From Ectocarpus siliculosus (taxonomy: Eukaryota > Sar > Phaeophyceae > Ectocarpales > Ectocarpaceae): a DNA stretch of 64,000 bases. The stretch lies in contig FN648689.1 in NCBI GenBank assembly GCA_000310025.1, positions 1 to 64,000 of the forward strand. The letters run 5' to 3'. Positions 25,113-36,287 of the stretch are shown piece by piece (position 1 is the first letter of the stretch; each line of letters opens with the position of its first letter). The position numbers were made by a program, and so were the translations under genes. The notes under the pieces are model-generated. The model had not been told where the DNA came from, ran no database searches, and saw nothing but the letters and a program-made list of their open reading frames with translations.

Positions 25113-26090
25113 TCGCCCAAACGCCAGTTTATGAGCAAATAAAAGAAACGCACGACAACTCCATCCCACACAACTTTTGAGCGTTTTCTACCGTCGTCGC
25201 GCCTGCTCCACCCTAGCTTCCAAACCCCAGACAGGCCATCCCCTCGCACCCTCCCCCCTAGCATTGCTCCCTCCAGAGCTCGCTCCCTGGATGCTCACCC
25301 CGTAGAAGGCAGTGGGCCTCGGCGCTCTTGATGCGCCCGTCGATACCGATTCGGCAGGTTGTGTGTGGTGACCACATTTTGTTTTTTTCTTGACAGCGGG
25401 AAACTTTTTGGACCCGTGCGTCGCCCAAAACTACCCTATCTTAGGATTCGTTCTGAGAGACGTCCGCGCAGCGGATTCGGGAGCGGTTTCTTGTATCACC
25501 TCCGTGATAACGGTAGCTATGTTTTGGTCGGTGGCGATTTTCGCAACAGCTCAAGACTCTCGCGGCAGATGGGGATAAAGGCCGAAATTTACTTTATTTT
25601 AGAGGGTTTCATGGGTTAGAATCCTCCGATTGCAAAACTGACCGACAAAAAACACGGGTATGTCCTGTTCACAGGTGTGTACTGAACCGCAAGAGCCAGT
25701 TCGTTGGTGGCATCGAGTATTCCGTGTCCTCCTCTCGTTGTTTACTATCAAGTCAAAACAAGACCTGGCGCCGTCGACAGCAAAAGCGGAAGATTTTTTT
25801 TTTTGTTGCTTTTCAACCACAAGCCCGACCACGCGCATACACCAAAAAGGGGGATCAGGCGCAGGGCTGACTGCTGATAGGTTTCTGCATCGAACGGCGT
25901 AGACCACAATGTCGATGCCTTGATCGACCCATGCTAGATTGTGATTATTTGAATGTGTCGAGTGTTGGAAATTTGCTGCGGTAGTGTGTCGTGGCCTTGG
26001 AACAGTTGCGGTTGAACCCTCCAGACCGCAAGGTTGTTAACTCGTCCTTTTTTGTGACTTTCTGCCCGTTCATCGTGGTTTGTTCCCAGG
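25113..26090. other. No supportable gene; likely upstream intron of the FNIP gene
   Basis: No recognisable exon. The tract before 26091 (TTTTTTGTGACTTTCTGCCC ... TTCCCAG) has the pyrimidine-rich form of an intron 3' end, so part of this stretch is probably intronic. The first exon of the FNIP gene was not located. Confidence 0.4.
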
Positions 26091-28038
26091 ACCCACTAGT
26101 AACTCATGCCTGAACGCCTTCTACGTCGCTTTGGGCGAAACGCGCTACGGCAAGAGTTGGTACACATCGACGAAGGAGCTGCAACTAGCGTCCTTGGAGT
26201 TCTGCAAGGCATGCAGAGCCTATCAGACGCTGCACTTGATTGTCGACGTCCGAATCCCACGTATGCTGCTGGCCGTCGCGGATGGCCCACCTCGGCACCC
26301 GAAACGGCTATCTCGTACGCGCGTGCCACGGCTAAGAGCACGTCATGTGACGTGGAACATGCCGACAGCAGCGGAGTTGAGAAGACCGATCTTTGCACTG
26401 ATGGACTTGGACCACCTGGAGTTCGGCGGTGCCTTCGAAGGAAGCCTCGAGGCTGTGACATGGCCACGGCAGCTGGAATCGATCGCTTTTCACAATTTTT
26501 CACCATTCAACACACCTATCGACCTGGTGAAATGGCCAGCATCGCTCAAGAGGCTTGCTTTTGGAAACAGTTTCAACCAACCGATTGAACACGTCGAGTT
26601 TCCGGCATCATTGAGGCAGATCATATTCGCCTTTTTTTCATGTTTTAACCAGCCGATTGCTGGCGTCATTCTGCCGACTTCTCTGCAGAAGCTTGCCTTG
26701 GGGACAAGCTTCAACCATCCGATTGAAGATGTCGCGTGGCCACCGTTTCTGCAGGAGCTTATCTTCGGGAAATACTTCAATCAGCCCATCCAACGGGCCA
26801 AGTTTCCGGCATCGCTGCAGAAGCTAAGATTTGACCAATATTCGTGCTTCAACCAACCGATGGCTGGCGTCATTCTGCCGACGTCGCTGCAGCAACTTGC
26901 CTTGGGGGCAAGCTTTAACCATCCTTTAGACGGTGTCGTGTGGCCAACGTCCCTGCAGGAGCTTATCATTGGAAAGACCTTCAATCAGCCGATCGGGCGG
27001 GCTAAGTTTCCGGAATCGCTGCAGAAGCTCAGATTCCACAGGTATTCGTGTTTCAACCAACCCATTGCTGGAGTCATCCTGCCGACTTCACTGGAGCAGC
27101 TCGCCCTGGGTGCAGACTTCAACCAGCCCATAGAAGGTGTTGCGTGGCCGTCGTCCCTGGAGGAGATAATATTCGGAGAAAACTTCAATCAGCCGATCGG
27201 GCGGGCCATGTTTCCAAGATCGCTTCTGAAGCTCAGTTTTGATCCTCGGTCGCGTTTCAACCAACCGATAGCTGGAGCGATTTTGCCGATGTCGCTGCAT
27301 CAGCTTGCCTTCGGGGCAAATTTCAACCTTCCCGTAGAAGGCGTCGTGTGGCCGCCGTGCCTGCAGGGGCTTTTCGTCGGAAAACACTTCAACCAACCGA
27401 TCAAGGGCGTTGTGTGGCCGTTGTCGCTGAAGACTCTCATCTTTGACGGTGAAGCGCGGTTTAACCAACGTATTAACCGTGTGGCGTGGCCAACATCGTT
27501 GCAGCACCTCAAGTTTGGCAACCCCTTCAACCGTTCAATCAAACAGGCTAGGTTTCCGAGGTCCCTGCAGCAGCTCTCTTTTGGGGACAGATTCAACCAG
27601 CCCATTGAGAGCGTTCTATGGCCAGATTCGCTTCAGAGGCTAACTTTCGGAGGGAGTTTTAACCAGGCAGTTGACAACGTGAGGTGGCCGTCGTCTTTGC
27701 AAGAGCTTACGTTTGGACGGTTCCACGATTTGGGGTGCAATGTAGTAGTGATGTACTCACGGTTTAACCAAAGTGTCGGTACCAGCGTTTGGCCGGCATC
27801 GTTGCGACGACTCACACTAGGTCACAGGTTCAGGCAGTCACTGCAAGGACTGGGGATTTGGATGCCCCACCTTCAAGTATTTCGTCTTCTTGACTACGGT
27901 GTTGGTAGCGATGGCCTACTGCGTGGAATCCAATGGCCGAAGGGCCTCCGTCACCTTACCGTGTTGGCAAGATCGAACTTAGAAGGGGTCGAGATTCCTT
28001 CCACTATACAGGTCTGTCGTCCAGACCTAGATGGTTGA
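26091..28038 (+). CDS. FNIP-repeat (leucine-rich-like solenoid) protein, main exon
   Basis: An open frame of about 648 codons ending in TGA at 28036-28038. About 19 consecutive FNIP-type repeats (consensus FNQPI-x3-x-(L/W/F)P-xSL-xxL-x(F/L)G, 22 or 24 residues) run from 26506, with a degenerate twentieth. The 138-residue N-terminal part (WYTSTKELQLASLEFCKACR) is unrelated to the repeats. FNIP repeats are leucine-rich-like and usually mediate protein binding, often behind an F-box; no F-box is visible here. From 26644 the repeats form four 68-residue superunits (22+22+24) of types ILP, WP and FP. The exon begins at a splice-acceptor-like CAG|GACCC, so the start codon must lie on an unseen upstream exon or be an internal ATG. 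A broken paralogue lies at 6691-7806 (-). Family assignment is firm; cellular role is unknown. Confidence 0.85.
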
Positions 28039-28712
28039 CTACGCAAAGAAAGGTGCAGCATTTACTGGAGTCATGTTGTTTACGAAGCACAAGTAGTTTT
28101 TTTTTCGAAAGGTATCGAGAGCGCGGTCGAATGAGGGGATAGCTGTAGTGGCACCATGGCCAGCTGGAGTGCTTCCAAGTACACCAAAGACTAGTGTCCT
28201 TATCGTTTTAGGTGACGACGCGAAGATGGCCCCAAATATAATACTGTTCACGGTTGGATGTAGTCAACGTGGGTGCTGAAGTTGCGGGTGCGAGGACAAC
28301 ATGCTGTTGGTGGTGTTTGTTGGGCAGGGTCCATATGTTCTTTTCAACACCTGTGCTCGATTTCCCAGTTGCACATTGGGGTCTCAGTCGCCAAGAAGGA
28401 ATCCGCTGAATATGTCTGTGATTTGATGAGACAGAAACTTGCGAAAGATTCAGTCAACAAGAATCGCTAGAATCAGGCCTGGTTGCCCTCTGCTGCTGCT
28501 GTCAAGGCATGCGACGCCGATCGCAACAAGAATCGGTAGGCTCTGTGGCGCTTTCGTGACTGTGGTGTATTGTTTGCATGGGTGGCGGCAACTTAATCGC
28601 AGAACGTCAGCGGGACAGATTGCCATCTAGTCCAGTTGCAACATCAAGCACCGATACCAGGTAATCAATGAACGCTTACATCATATCGAGTACCGAGCGG
28701 GGCTGGCTGTTT

Positions 28713-28874
28713 GGAGGTTTCGGGTATCTTTGGTGGTATGTGTTTGAAGAGGGGAAAACCCCCTTCTGTGTGCACCCTCAAGCTTGCCCTGCCCTCTCTC
28801 AAAAAATTTTTGGAGGTCGTGGCGTCAACGTTTTCTTTCCTGCGCTGTTGACAACAAGCTAACCGCCTCCAAAC
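28713..28874 (+). repeat. Diverged sequence shared with 40280-40432, coding-like
   Basis: Both copies read G(F)xYxW..V..EG.....VH ... VN..F.ALLTTS in one frame and share the DNA words GGTTTCG(G/T)GTAT, GCGTCAAC and TGACAACAAGCT with CGCCTCCAAAC. It could be a pair of related exons or relics of one mobile element. 28039-28712 shows nothing else. Confidence 0.5.
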
Positions 28875-30053
28875 AGCTGCATTTTGTGGGACGGCAGCGA
28901 CGCCTATTGTCGACGTTCTGGACGTTCTCCAGGTTGCACGAAAAATCTGGTGAAGTCTATATCGCTTCGAAACGTTGTTACAGCCACGACTTCCTTGGAT
29001 GTGAACCGAAGGGGGACACGAATCGAAATATCTGCTGCCCTGCCACCCACCACGTAGGATAAAGGCCACACCGGTGGGGTTGGCCCAGCCTTCTAAGACG
29101 TGTCTTAAAAAACGTCTAAGTCCGTTTCCACAGGAGAGGCACGTCTAACCCCCAATATGGCGACTAGGCACGTCTTACAGTCGTCTAACGCAATGGGGGA
29201 TGCGACTGAGTGACTGTTAAGGAGCTGTCACGACGACTTCACAGGACGTGAAACGCAGGAAAAGAGCAGCTCTCTCTCTTCCGCCTTTCGTCCTCCATCT
29301 GTTCTCTCTCCAATCCTCTCTCCCCTCCCTTCTCCGTAGAAGTACCTCCTCCAAAATGGAAGGAAGGATGTTTGCATGTTTGCACTCAAATTTTGAAAAA
29401 TTGGCCGCCGAAAAACTCCCGCGCTCCGGCCCGCACGCCTCATACACTCCACAACTACTTTACGGCTCCCGAGTCCCTGTCCTGTGATGACTTCGACCCC
29501 ACCAGCATCGGCTACAACGCCGATGGCGGTGGTGTCGCCTCTTACCACGACACACAACGCGTCCGTAGAAACGGCCTATACCAGGACTAGAAGTTGTTTG
29601 TGTAGTTCCGTGTGTTTTTCGAGCGGAGTTCGAGTGGACCTAGAAGGTTGTTTGACGTAACAACGACCGTCACAGGCCTTGGACATGACGCAGTTTTCCT
29701 TCGATGGTAGTCTGACCAAACATCGCGCTCTTACTATTGGGTGTGGTGTTCTCTTGGAGCTCGTTTTCGTGTTTATGCAGCAATTAATTGGAGGTTTGCA
29801 GCGAAGGGTCTCCACGACAGGTTATTGTACCATATTGATGATGTGTTTCCTGCTTGCGTTGCAAAATATTATATGGCGTGCGTGCGCCTTGCTGACACTC
29901 CCGGGTACTCAGGTTACCGTAGATATCTTGCAACGGTTGTGAACCAACGAATTCGCGTTTTACCACTGTTGACTGACAAGATGGAAATGAGCAAATACAA
30001 ACAAACGTACAAAAAAACTGGATCGTTTGAAATTTTGTTGAGTGCCAAGGGTG

Positions 30054-30079
30054 GGTATGTATGTATGTATGTATGTATA
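30054..30079. repeat. (TATG)n microsatellite
   Basis: Six or so GTAT units in a row. Confidence 0.9.
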
Positions 30080-30450
30080 CAAATCTATCTGCCGCCTCTT
30101 TGTTCTGTTGGTTCCATTACTCCCATGCCCTGGTGCGTAGTGCCTGGTGCTGGTACGTTACCCTTTGATTTTTCTTAGGCAGGTGTGGGAAGCGTCCTCC
30201 TTAGTTTTTATTGTCTTTATTTTTGTTTTGTTTTATTTTGTTTGATCGGTTTCCGAGGAGGGCTCTTTTTTCTCTTTTTTTTTCTCGACCGGTCGGTACG
30301 GTAGCTGTTGTTGTTATTTTCTTTCTATCATTTTGTTTTGTTTTTCCGAGTGGTTTGTGCCCTATTTTGTTTCGTTTCCCCGCGGCGTCGTATGTATGTG
30401 CCGGGTTTTTGAGACCACGGGCTCCCCATTTTGTGGACTATAGAGCCAAT

Positions 30451-30516
30451 AAAGACTATGACTATAAATAACCATGGTTTTTATAAATAACATGGTTATT
30501 TGTAGTCATAGTCTTT
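30451..30516. repeat. Near-perfect 26-bp palindrome with 14-bp loop
   Basis: The arm at 30451-30476 (AAAGACTATGACTATAAATA...) pairs with 30491-30516 with one mismatch. The palindrome is flanked by near-identical TATAGAGC(C/T)AATAA on both sides, which looks like a target-site duplication around a tiny foldback insertion inside the larger candidate element. Confidence 0.85.
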
Positions 30517-30540
30517 GTATAGAGCTAATAATGTGAGAAA

Positions 30541-30562
30541 CAACAACAACAACAACAACAAC
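30541..30562. repeat. (CAA)n microsatellite
   Basis: Seven CAA units. Confidence 0.9.
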
Positions 30563-31339
30563 CAAGGTTGTCTCGAGGAGTCTCACGTGCTTAAAATTAC
30601 TCGATTACCCTCTAATGATATACCAACCAAGCCCATACATGCAATAATGTACATTGAATGGGGCACAAAACCATTTTGGTCGGCATCAAGCACAACAACA
30701 CCGCTTTGTGGGACCTTGTGACCTTGTTCTGTCGAACTGAGATCAGATGTGTTTAAGACGCGCTAAGACGTATATTAGACGCGCTAAGACGTATATTAGA
30801 CGCGCTTAGACGAACACAAGACGTGCCAAGACGAATACAAGTCGTGCTAAGACGAACCAGAGACGCGTTTAGACGTGTAATATGCATTAAGACGAACCAA
30901 AAATTTTCCGCCTGCGGCGGGCTAAGTACTCGCTTCGCTCGTCTTAACCAGTCCGACTAAGTCGGCGCTGCGCGCGACTTAGAAGGCCGGGCACAACGGT
31001 GGGGGCGGTGGAATTTAGGCGAGTTGAACAGTGCGCTTCAGTCACCTCCGGGTACTTAGAGTCGACGACACGTTGAAGGGAAAACCTATCCTTCAGCAGA
31101 AATCGTCCTTGAATCGATCCACGGTTTGTCGTGATACGAACCCGCTCACGGGTTCTGTGTTATGGGGTTATGGAGTGGCTCCCAATAACCTCGGGGTATG
31201 TAGTTCCTCTGCTTCCGAGTAGCTCTGTATTTCGTCAACAAATTTACAAGTTGATGATCTCGAAACGTGGTCGGTATCGCTGAGACCTCCGTCGCCCACG
31301 TCACGCCTGTCCTCGCCCCTGACGGTTTCCACCTAAATT

Positions 31340-31690
31340 GTGGCGAACGTTTGGCTTTCAACGAAGCCAACCAATGAACTCGAGATTCACGGCGTGCTTC
31401 GAGCTATTACCGCCCGAGGATTCCACAACGCGAAACCAACTCATATGGCGCAGTTGAAGAAAGACGCCAGGAGACTGGAAATTACCGGCGTCGTGAATAC
31501 GTGGTTCTACAACTTCTTTCTTAACCTGCAAGCCTTCTCGTCCTTGTCTGCCCAGATTGGGATGTCCTTTCTGATCGATTACTCCACGTATGCTGCTGTT
31601 GTGATGCGGGTTGTGACGGGTTTGGTGGGACAGCTGAAAACGAATACCATGGTGATCTATTGTACCCAAAGACGTGGTGAGTACAAGTAG
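31340..31690 (+). pseudogene. Unrecognised coding-like fragment, related to 5623-6035 (-)
   Basis: The open frame reads KKDARRLEITGVVNTWFYNF, then LSAQIGMSFLIDY and VVTGLVGQL before the stop at 31688. Its 3' half aligns with the minus-strand fragment ending at 5623. No ATG-initiated gene model or splice structure is obvious. It may be an exon or a transposon relic; function is unknown. Confidence 0.35.
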
Positions 31691-31953
31691 CAATGATTTC
31701 GAATTTCATTATTGTTTTCGTTGCACCAGGAAAAAAGAAGAAATGGATTTATTTGTGGGTATATATCCATCGCATCTCAAAATCAATTAGAGTGTGGGCG
31801 CGTGTGTTAGGGAGCATGCGGCTGTTTCGCACCAAAGACAAGCCACAGAGATGGATCACAAAATAAATGCTATTTAGTCGATATTGGCGTTGCTTTGGTT
31901 GGAAGCTCTACCTTCGTAAGCAACGACAACTCGCCCTGCGAAAACCGTGCTGA

Positions 31954-33477
31954 GTGGCAGTAGAGTTGTCTTCACTGTCAGCGGATGAGCAAGCAGCCTT
32001 TCAAGAGCAAAAGGAAACAGGCCCAGAAAAGTTCTCGGCCGAGACGTTTTACTTCGAAGCGGATAGCAAGGAGTACCTCGAGTTCCGCGTCGATTTCTTG
32101 GGCAACGGGTCCGACCAGAGGTACGATGATTTATTTACGAGCGGGATTTGGCGACGAAGGTGGACAGTACAGTATCCGCTTCGACAGCGCGGCGAAGTCT
32201 CTCTGCGAGCATTTCCATGCTCCCGATGTGTGCAGGTGCCACCTACCTTTGTACCATATCGGCCAAGACGAGAGCGTCTACAAGGCATACGCACGTGAGG
32301 GCACGGAGTGGGTGATAAATGGAGTGCGTGGCTTGAGGAAGAAGTCCGAGGGCCCGGGGGAGATGGTGTCAGCGTTCCAGGATGAGAAGCGTGGATTTGG
32401 TCTTCCTCTCTCGGAGGACGAGTTGGCGCGCGTCAATGAGTTCCGTGAGACGAAGGGTCGCACCCCCCTCACGGACACCCCCGGGACGCGTTTTCTGCGT
32501 CCCGGGGTGAACAGGGACGGATACTGGGGGTTTGCTGATTTTGAGGAGCAAACAATCGATGTCATGGACTGTCTCGAGGTGCTTGAACCAGGCAAGCAGC
32601 TGGCGATCGAGGTGGACCATTCGGCGGGGCACGCAGAGTATCTACCGGAGGGGCTACACATGGCGAACATGAACGCGAAGTACGGAGGGAAGCAGAACAA
32701 GCTTCGCGATAGCGTCATGACAGAGGGGTGCCTGGGGCCGGGGTCGGCGAAGATGTACCTCTACGGTAACAAGTGGAGTTCGCATCGAAAAAAAGGGAAA
32801 CCCAAGAAAGTCGTGGACATGAAGCTCAAGTTAGGCGAGGTGCAGAGCATGACATTCGGCGAGAACGACCCCCCCCCGTTCTACGATTGGGATGCCCCTG
32901 CGAAGGACATGGGGGGAGGGAAGCGTAGCAAGCAAGCGCAGAAGGAAGGCTACGTCGGGAAAGCCAAGGGGATGAAGCAGGTGCTATGGGAACGCGGGTG
33001 GTACATTGACAAGATGTCAACCACGACGAAGGATCCCAAAATGAACCTCGGGTTCGTTCTGGGGATCTGGGGAGCCTCCCGGATTTTTTCAACGAGCGCA
33101 CGGCCCTGCAGCACACTGTGGAGGCACGAGGGCACATTCTGGTGCTGTCCCCCAAGTTTCACCCGGAAGTTGCCGGCGTGGGAATCGAATATTCGTGGGG
33201 GATGTCGAAGCTCAAGTTTCGGCGGGAGCTCAACGATGAGATTCCGAAGAACCTGCACAACAACATCTTGACATCCATGAACAGGGAAACGGTCCTTACG
33301 TTACCGCGGGTTCGCCGCTTCGCACGTCGCACGTGAGACTACTGCCGGGCATACTTCAAGCTCGAGAAGGATGCTGTAGGGGCCGAATCCAAGGACCGCA
33401 TCGAGCAGATGCGCAAGTCCTGCAAAGCGCACCGCAACATCATTGACATGGAACCTGGCTTCATTAACAAGCAGTAG
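31954..33477 (+). pseudogene. DDE transposase (Tc1/mariner-IS630-like superfamily), frameshifted
   Basis: A transposase-like ORF spread over two frames. Frame 1 covers 31954 to about 32140 (ADEQAAFQEQKETGPEKFSA). Frame 2 covers about 32140-33065 and includes LAIEVDHSAGHAEYLPEGL, with a catalytic-type Asp at 32615, and KAKGMKQVLWERGWYIDK. Frame 1 returns from about 33070 (LPDFFNERTALQHTVEARGH, then LSPKFHPEVAGVGIEYSWG with the final Glu at 33187) and runs to TAG at 33475. The PKFHxE...IExxWG block is the usual C-terminal signature of this DDE group. There are two frameshifts plus an in-frame TGA at 33334-33336 (CGA in the expected reading), so the copy is dead. Terminal inverted repeats were not found. 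The first catalytic Asp was not placed with confidence. Confidence 0.8.
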
Positions 33478-34060
33478 ACTTTCTGTGGCCGGGCATTAGC
33501 GCTTCCTCGTGCATGGGTGGGGGTTGCGGCGGGAGAAGAATGCAGCCGGTCTTGATCTTAGCGGCAGCACCAGCTCCTCAAGTAGTTTTCGTTCTGTCGG
33601 TATTTGTGGCGTTACTTGTGTCATCGTTTGCGTGCTGACGGCGTATTGTTTGTTGTTGTCAAGTGCTCCACGATGCAACAATCGTGATGATGTGTTTCTG
33701 TGTCGAAGAATATGGTTACTTGGTACAAGTGCCTGTGGTCTGGAATTTTTTCTCAACACACGGTGCGACGCACTGTACAGTATTGTACAACGGCGCTGGC
33801 GATGGAATGCCGGGGGTATGATCCTACAGCCTTCGCAACATGGCCAAATCCTGAAGCACTCAAACCTCCATGAAAATTTACATCACCAGAGCAATAAAAA
33901 TTTGCGTTGCTCAGGCTCTCTCGTCGAACTCTTCGTCAACGGCGCGAGGTGTCAATCTCTGTCACAATCGGCCTTTCTTCCACTTCAAAAGTTTCCTCCG
34001 GGCTTGTTGAATCGTCACACACACGTGTTTCGTCCATTTTCCTCTCACGAAGGCAATTTT

Positions 34061-34352
34061 GAAAATTGGCCACGCGACGCTGATTTTTTCGAGTTAGAAC
34101 CTGAAAGTTTGAGACGTTATTTGGAACAATCTCACCAAGACACCAATTGAAAACCCTAAGCGTTTTTTTTTTTTTTTGCCGACTTACGCCCGTCTTTGTA
34201 TTCCTGGAAAAGCGGAAGTTGGCCATATCTCGGGGAAAAAAGCAAAAAATGCTTTAGGGTTTTTAATTGGCATCTTGAGGGGAACGTCCCAAATCACGTG
34301 TCAAAATTTTAGGTTCTAACTCGAAAAAAACAGCGTCGCGTGGTCATATTGG
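34061..34352. mobile_element. Foldback MITE-like element, arms about 100 bp
   Basis: The left arm CCACGCGACGCTG, then TTTTTTCGAGTTAGAACCT and CCAATTGAAAACCCTAA (34070-34160) is complementary, with scattered mismatches, to the right arm ending AGGTTCTAACTCGAAAAAAA and CAGCGTCGCGTGG (about 34252-34343). The centre carries a poly-T tract. No coding capacity, and no clear target duplication. Confidence 0.8.
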
Positions 34353-35030
34353 CGAGTCCCGGCTGTCTTGGCCGGACCAGCTTGTAGGCTTGACGACTGA
34401 TCGTTTCGAGGTCTACAAGCCTGCCATACCGGCCGCACCGCAACCTTGCATCAACCCTTCTATGACCCTGTCTGTGCCTACCGTCCTGTCGCGGGCTTCC
34501 CTCATGGCCTTTGGGTGGAGATAGCTGTTGTCTACAGAAGTACACTCTGTCTCTTTTGCTGTATTTATTTCTGTCTCTCTCCCCTGTATGTACTTTCTAA
34601 CCGTATTTTTTTGTTGCCGAAAAATAAAAAAGAGCTACATAGACCCTAACATACGGGCCCGTTCTGTATCCCTCCTGCCTCGAAAGGAGGAAGCGCCGGG
34701 ACAACCTCCTGATCGACCTACACGGAACGGTCGGTCGTGTTCGGTTGCGTATCCGGCCCGTGATCCTGCAGCAGCAACATACACCGCAATAAAGCTGGCC
34801 ACTATAGAACGCCTCCGGACAAGACCTGTGGTCTCTGCTCTAGACAGACTGCCACACAGGAGTGTCACAGTGTCACGGTGGTCGATGCGCTACATTTTCC
34901 ATACAGTTACAGCGCCAGAATGGCCCACGGCAGCAAGCACAGACCGCCCATGATCAAATAATGAAATCATCAGGACATCAGGACGGTAGACATGTTGGTG
35001 CGTCCACGAGTTGCCGAAACGTCAGCAGTT

Positions 35031-35100
35031 TATCCGCACGGAACCCCCAACCCCCCTTCCCTTGAGCGGTTTGCGGTCCCCCGAGAGCGGCGCGGCAAGT
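35031..35100. repeat. Dispersed repeat, other copy at 16240-16300
   Basis: Same ordered words as the copy at 16240, with GAGCGGTTTGCGGTCCCCC as core. Confidence 0.65.
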
Positions 35101-35651
35101 TGGGCGCGGCAAGCCGCCCAGCCGCCGGCGGGACTGTTCAACTGTTCAACCAGCAGCTGGTGGTTTAGAGTCGTTATATCAACCCTATCCAGTCCTGCTG
35201 GAGGTGAGATCTTCCAGTTGGAGGACTGAACGTGGGCGGCGTGCTATCAGTATGTAGCAGCAGGCCGAGCCGAACTTTTGAATTTCAAAACCGAGACTAC
35301 TACTAACGTACTATTACAGTGTACTGCTGTAGCCCTGAGCTTTGTAATTCAGCCGCCTTGAGACACGACCGACGAAGGCTTCGCTACCTCACGCAGCTGC
35401 GACACGTTGTATGAGTTGCCTTGCCTTTGCTACACGATACCCATATAGCTGCACTGCATAAGTTGTGCTCCCTCCACGCATGTGCATACGTATGTACAGT
35501 AGCACAGCAGTTCACCGCTGTTGATACATACTGTCTGGGAAATCGCAGACATACAGGTACTTTCTGACGCTATGAATTCATTGTTAATCTGTCTCAGACT
35601 CTCTATGATAGAGATGGATTCGTTGTGTCATTTTAAGAAAAAAAAAAAAAC

Positions 35652-35701
35652 TACCGCAGATTACACAAGAAACCGCACCCCCTGGACCGGTTTTCAAAGA
35701 C
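35652..35701 (+). repeat. Single left arm of the 63736-type inverted-repeat element
   Basis: CTACCGCAGATTACACAAGA, then CACCCCCTGGACCGG and TTTTCAAAG match the left arm of the element at 63736. No matching right arm was found within 300 bp. A poly-A run precedes it. Confidence 0.6.
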
Positions 35702-36214
35702 AGTACTCAAGACACTTGGAAACCGCACGTGTCCACACTCAATCTTCCTTACAGCAGTAGTGCTGCAACTGACACATTGGGCAATCCTGCGATGCCTTAG
35801 CGTCTTGTAGTGCAGGCTCGGCAACTTGTCGGCGACGTGCCCAGCGACGTCGTGTTTCCCCGCTCGGGTACTGCTCACCCTTGGCGCTCGTCCCACGCCT
35901 GACACAGCCCCTGGAAAAGGAAGGAAAGTTATATCGATAGGATATTGCGTCCCAAAACCTGAAAAGTAAAAAATACCCAGAACAAAAACACACGCAACAC
36001 CCCAAACCCAACATATTCAAACACGTAATCATCCTCCAACTCCAAAATGTACTTCTTGACACTTTTCGTCGTTCGGTGTGCATGCCAGCACGACGTTCCT
36101 GCTGGATCTTGTACCAGGTTGCCCTGTAAGTGTTGGATATTAGGAAAACATTGTTTTGAGTCACCTTTCGGCAAAATAGGAAGGAAAGATTAGCCATCGG
36201 CGATCGATCCTATG

Positions 36215-36287
36215 GGAAAAATGCTCCGTCCTCTCGAGGACGCGTGGTCAATGCGAAACATGAGAGTACGCCCCCCCCCCCCCCGAC
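36215..36287 (+). repeat. Short LINE 3'-end fragment
   Basis: GCTCCGTC, CTCGAG, GACGCGTGGTCAATG and ATGAGAGTACGCCCC match the end of the LINE at 1370-1450 and stop in the same C-run. This suits a heavily 5'-truncated insertion. Confidence 0.6.

Larger units (their letters stand above)
29067..31003. mobile_element. Candidate non-autonomous DNA transposon with TAAGACG subterminal repeats
   Basis: The left end (CACCGGTGGGGTTGGCCC, then AGCCTTCTAAGACG) resembles the reverse complement of the right end (CACCGTTGTGCCCGGCCTTC, then TAAGTCG). Just inside the left end, at 29093-29200, lie about six copies of CGTCTAA/CGTCTTA. Just inside the right end, at 30752-30895, lie about twelve copies of TAAGACG/TTAGACG in the opposite sense. 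Inverted subterminal motif clusters like this are typical transposase-binding arrays of DNA transposons. No transposase is encoded between them. A target-site duplication could not be confirmed, so the outer limits are approximate. Confidence 0.6.

Noticed and set aside
31985-32140. ATG at 31985 as transposase start
   Set aside because: The first 50 or so codons in that frame are Ser/Arg/Lys-rich noise, while the other frame (from 31954) reads as protein; the copy is frameshifted here.
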